Below are positions 61,269 to 64,000 of a stretch of 64,000 nt of DNA, piece after piece (position 1 is the stretch's first letter; the number at the start of each line of letters is the position of its first letter). The notes below the pieces were generated by a model that searched no databases, was not told where the DNA came from, and worked only from the letters and a program-made list of their open reading frames with translations. The position numbers and the translations under genes are program-made. The stretch spans positions 1,116,001-1,180,000 of the forward strand of contig NC_015914.1 in NCBI RefSeq assembly GCF_000222485.1, read 5' to 3'. The DNA comes from Cyclobacterium marinum DSM 745. GTDB taxonomy: Bacteria > Bacteroidota > Bacteroidia > Cytophagales > Cyclobacteriaceae.

Positions 61269-64000
61269 TTATAGGAATTTCAACTGTAACTCAGTTAAAT
61301 CATCTTCATCAATCCATTCTCCCATTAATTTTAAGTTGGCACTGGCATACTGATCCAACCCAATTATACGACAATATTTAACTAACGTTATCCACAATAG
61401 CGGATCTTTATTAAATTGACAGGCTTCTTGCAATAATTCATAACGCTTTTCATTCCCTTCAACTTTCCCTAGGCTTGCCAAAACCAAGGGCGTCAAATAA
61501 GGATTAAACCCTTCCCTAATAGATAGGTTCTTGCTTTCTTCAGTCAATCCCTTTATCTCCTGCAAGTACTCTTTTAACAAGAAGTGCTGCCCTGTAGATC
61601 TTTCATAAGCTTCTGTATATGAAAGCAAGGTATTGATCTCATCTTCCTCAAGCCAATGGGACTTTCTTTTTATTATCTCTTTGGCAAGCACACCTTTGTT
61701 GACTTCATTTTCTAAAGATTCCACCGCCGGCAATAGGTCTTTCCCTTGCATGGTGGCTACTTTGGCCATCTCCTTGTATAGATTCACGGTATCATTGCTC
61801 ACAAGCTGACCGGAGGTGTCAAACCGCATCCATTTAGGGAACGCCACATTTTGTGTTCCTGAAATAAAAACTGCTTCCTCTTCCATACCTCCAAAGTACA
61901 AAAAGGGCAAATGAGCTGATGTAAATTTAATGTACCCCTTTAGGGCAGCTTGCTTCCATTCGATAGCTGCTTTTTCAAAATCACCGAGATCGGAAAGAAG
62001 CCAGCCTGCAAAAGCATGATAATAACCGGCATCTTGACTAAACCGAAAGGCCATCCCATTTAAGTAAGTCAATAAAGTATTGATCCTTCCGGACTTAAAT
62101 TTCAAAATAAGGTCAGATTCCTTTAGATTTTGCTCTACACCTAGTGAAGAGATTTCTTGCCCCAACATAGAGTCCAATTCTGCTTGAAAAAAAGAGTCGT
62201 TAAAACCTCTCTCAGACCGGGTAAGGTAATTTCTAATCATCGACCTTCTCAGAAGCGGATTATCTGCCTCCTTATAAGCCTGATCTAGATCTATCCCATC
62301 TAGCCCGTAGCCACTATTCTTTGCTGCTAAAAGATTAATGGTATTCTTCAATGACAAAACAAACTCCTCATTTTTTTCCAATGGAAGCCCTTGCGTAACT
62401 TTTATCCCTATCCTATTTTGAATCCCCACCTCTTCAAACCCATCCATCCTATCAAGAGTGGTTAAAGCTTTTTGAGGCAAATTCATTCCATGATATACCA
62501 ATGCCAGGTTATTCGCCAGGTATGGGTTCCCTGGGTAATGTTTCAATCCTTCTTCCAGACAATAAACGGCTTCGTTTGTTCTGGAACGCTTTTCTAATAA
62601 TCGGCTTAACAACAATATATCCTTCACCTGGGGATTATGTTCAAAACTTCGCTCTAAAGTTTTAAGTGCCAAAGTTGGTTGGTTCTGATCAAGGTAAATA
62701 TTACTCAAGGCATATAGTGCATGGTCGTTTGCCCTGTACCTATCAAAGGCATTTTCGTAAAGAACGGAAGCTTCTATAGGCCTTTTAGTGGTGTAATAAT
62801 AATCTGCAGAAAGGTGTGTAGATGAAGTGCTAAATTGGATTCCTATGATTCCAGCAGCATAAACCATCAAAATCAAAAATGCGATCGCTCCTCCTAACCT
62901 CATGTGAAAATAGGGAAAAAATGGAGGGTTGTACATTATTTTTTCAATCGCATTGCCGCTATTTATTATTGCCGAAAAATTAACCCAAATGTACAAAACA
63001 AACATCACGCTGAAACCCAACTGACTGTAGGCAAACACATGGTGTAAAAAATCAAACATGGGTGTATTTCCGGAAATCTCCGCCTTGAATAAGACCAATA
63101 GACAAACGGCAAAACCTCCAAGGTAAAATGCCTTACCGACCCATCCTTCATTATAGGTCTGAGGAAAATACTTTGTCTTATAATACGAATCGAAATATCC
63201 AACAATCCCTACCAAGACAAGCAAAAACTGAAACGATGGCAGGTACAATTTATTCCAATCACCGGTAACTTCCAGGAAAAACAAAGCCACCAAGGCCAAA
63301 TACAAGCTAGAAATAACGGCATAATGCCAACCGATTTTAATTCCCACATCCCGATTTAGCTTTGCCAAAATCAAGTAGGCTCCGGAAACAAATGAATGCC
63401 CTATGTATAAAATAAAGGCTGCGGCCATTACCAAGGCCATTAGAAATATATTCTCTGAAAATAAATAGGTGGGTGATACCGCTTGAGAAAAGTAAATCAA
63501 TACGGCCAATCCCAGTAGTCCAAGTCCTATTATTAGCACTAGCCTCAGACCTAAATTTATAACATCATTAAAAAAAAGGTGGATAACAGATGCAGGCACC
63601 AATAAAAAAACCAAGCATATGGCCAAGGCATAATTGGTACCAATCCCTCCAATATTCAAACTATTCACCCCACTTATGCTCAATAGCAATATCAAAAAGC
63701 CCGCCCCGATCAAAAATGCTTGGCGCTTCAGTAAGGTTAATAAGACGATAAAAAACAACAGCAACAACCAAATACCTATCCCCATCACCTGGGTCAGCTT
63801 TGGGAAAGCTTGAGGAGGTAGTGGATTAAACTTATCAAGTAAAAGGAAATTTTGAACCTCAAATTCAAGCATTCCCGAGATAGTCTGAAAACTTTCTAAA
63901 GGAACATTGATTTTTTCTGAATAGGTTACCAGGTCGATGGTATCTAAAGTGTTTACCCATAGTATCCCTAAACCTGCACTTATCAGAACAGCTGAAAACA
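61269..64000 (-). CDS. Large membrane protein with C-terminal tetratricopeptide repeats (5' truncated by window edge)
   Basis: The frame is open to base 64000 with no stop, so the gene starts outside the window; about 909 residues are visible and the Met at 63872 is probably internal. The visible N-terminal half has about ten membrane helices, and the C-terminal half is soluble with TPR-like repeats (PIEASVLYENAFDRYRANDHA, LALKTLERSFEHNPQ, TNEAVYCLEEGLKHYPGNPYL). No family name is assigned. A combined multi-helix and TPR layout is shared by glycosyltransferase-like and assembly proteins, but neither enzymatic motif is seen. It is 78 nt upstream of the ABC ATPase gene. Confidence 0.75.
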   Translation of the reverse strand, partial: FSAVLISAGLGILWVNTLDTIDLVTYSEKINVPLESFQTISGMLEFEVQNFLLLDKFNPLPPQAFPKLTQVMGIGIWLLLLFFIVLLTLLKRQAFLIGAGFLILLLSISGVNSLNIGGIGTNYALAICLVFLLVPASVIHLFFNDVINLGLRLVLIIGLGLLGLAVLIYFSQAVSPTYLFSENIFLMALVMAAAFILYIGHSFVSGAYLILAKLNRDVGIKIGWHYAVISSLYLALVALFFLEVTGDWNKLYLPSFQFLLVLVGIVGYFDSYYKTKYFPQTYNEGWVGKAFYLGGFAVCLLVLFKAEISGNTPMFDFLHHVFAYSQLGFSVMFVLYIWVNFSAIINSGNAIEKIMYNPPFFPYFHMRLGGAIAFLILMVYAAGIIGIQFSTSSTHLSADYYYTTKRPIEASVLYENAFDRYRANDHALYALSNIYLDQNQPTLALKTLERSFEHNPQVKDILLLSRLLEKRSRTNEAVYCLEEGLKHYPGNPYLANNLALVYHGMNLPQKALTTLDRMDGFEEVGIQNRIGIKVTQGLPLEKNEEFVLSLKNTINLLAAKNSGYGLDGIDLDQAYKEADNPLLRRSMIRNYLTRSERGFNDSFFQAELDSMLGQEISSLGVEQNLKESDLILKFKSGRINTLLTYLNGMAFRFSQDAGYYHAFAGWLLSDLGDFEKAAIEWKQAALKGYIKFTSAHLPFLYFGGMEEEAVFISGTQNVAFPKWMRFDTSGQLVSNDTVNLYKEMAKVATMQGKDLLPAVESLENEVNKGVLAKEIIKRKSHWLEEDEINTLLSYTEAYERSTGQHFLLKEYLQEIKGLTEESKNLSIREGFNPYLTPLVLASLGKVEGNEKRYELLQEACQFNKDPLLWITLVKYCRIIGLDQYASANLKLMGEWIDEDDLTELQLKFL

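Noticed and set aside
1..64000. CRISPR arrays, tRNA or rRNA genes, insertion sequences, integrases, prophage
   Set aside because: No regularly spaced repeats, no cloverleaf-like sequences and no transposase or phage genes were recognised by eye; a dedicated tRNA scan could still find one.

Overview
The window reads as a contiguous chromosomal segment of an AT-rich Bacteroidota bacterium, most likely of the order Cytophagales (Cyclobacteriaceae-like). The reasons are lineage-typical families (DUF1573, DUF3822, DUF6089-like barrel, DUF2027-Smr, TIGR02757, a GNAT-nitrilase fusion), near absence of Shine-Dalgarno sequences before start codons, several matches to the Bacteroidota promoter pattern (TTTG about 20 nt before TAnnTTTG), and a planctomycete-type cytochrome/DUF1501 gene set that some marine Cytophagales carry. 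No rRNA, tRNA, insertion sequence, prophage or CRISPR array was seen. The genus is an inference.

Layout. 1-4.2 kb: PLP-homeostasis protein (cut by the window edge), DUF423 protein, two peptidoglycan peptidases and a GDSL lipoprotein, all on the plus strand. 4.3-6.9 kb: a stress-type SDR facing a two-gene cassette of a YqcI/YcgG (GntA-like) heme N-hydroxylase homologue and a DUF1989 protein; a 9-bp element recurs three times in the divergent gap. 7-14 kb: DUF1573 protein, RecD-like helicase, two Nudix hydrolases, a pilin-like protein with DUF3822 and coaD, pyrE, TIGR02757. 14.3-21.3 kb: prfC, RluA-type synthase, TraB/GumN, TVP38, a trans-sulfuration enzyme, a helical unknown and a DUF2027-Smr protein. 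21.6-26.4 kb: leuS, outer-membrane barrel, MscS channel on the minus strand. 26.6-31.9 kb: GNAT-nitrilase, kdsC, kdsA and an L,D-transpeptidase tightly overlapped, facing a second L,D-transpeptidase. 32.4-35.8 kb: a PTPS-II-type pterin synthase overlapping folE, an SDR without the usual Tyr, and a small-gene run ending in a flavin reductase. 36-44.2 kb: HtrA protease, then dxr-rseP and lon-hslU. 44.3-47 kb: a two-subunit molybdopterin dehydrogenase. 47.1-50.7 kb: fabH-efp-accB-accC. 51-57 kb: planctomycete-type cytochrome, DUF1501 and a multidomain cytochrome/LRR protein. 57-64 kb, minus strand: prfB with a programmed +1 frameshift, a small membrane protein, ilvE, a PduO-type cobalamin adenosyltransferase, a LolD/MacB-type ATPase and a large membrane-TPR protein that runs off the end of the window.

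How the genes fit together. Most of the window is housekeeping: envelope construction (D,D- and L,D-peptidases and transpeptidases, KDO synthesis, RseP, HtrA), lipid precursor supply (fabH, accBC, dxr), translation termination (prfB, prfC, efp, leuS) and proteolysis (lon, hslU). The parts most worth a second look are the GntA-like/DUF1989 cassette with its repeated upstream element, the PTPS-II/FolE/atypical-SDR pterin group, the planctomycete-type cytochrome set, the prfB recoding site in a lineage that hardly uses Shine-Dalgarno initiation, and unexplained inverted repeats before lon and at the hslU/oxidoreductase junction.
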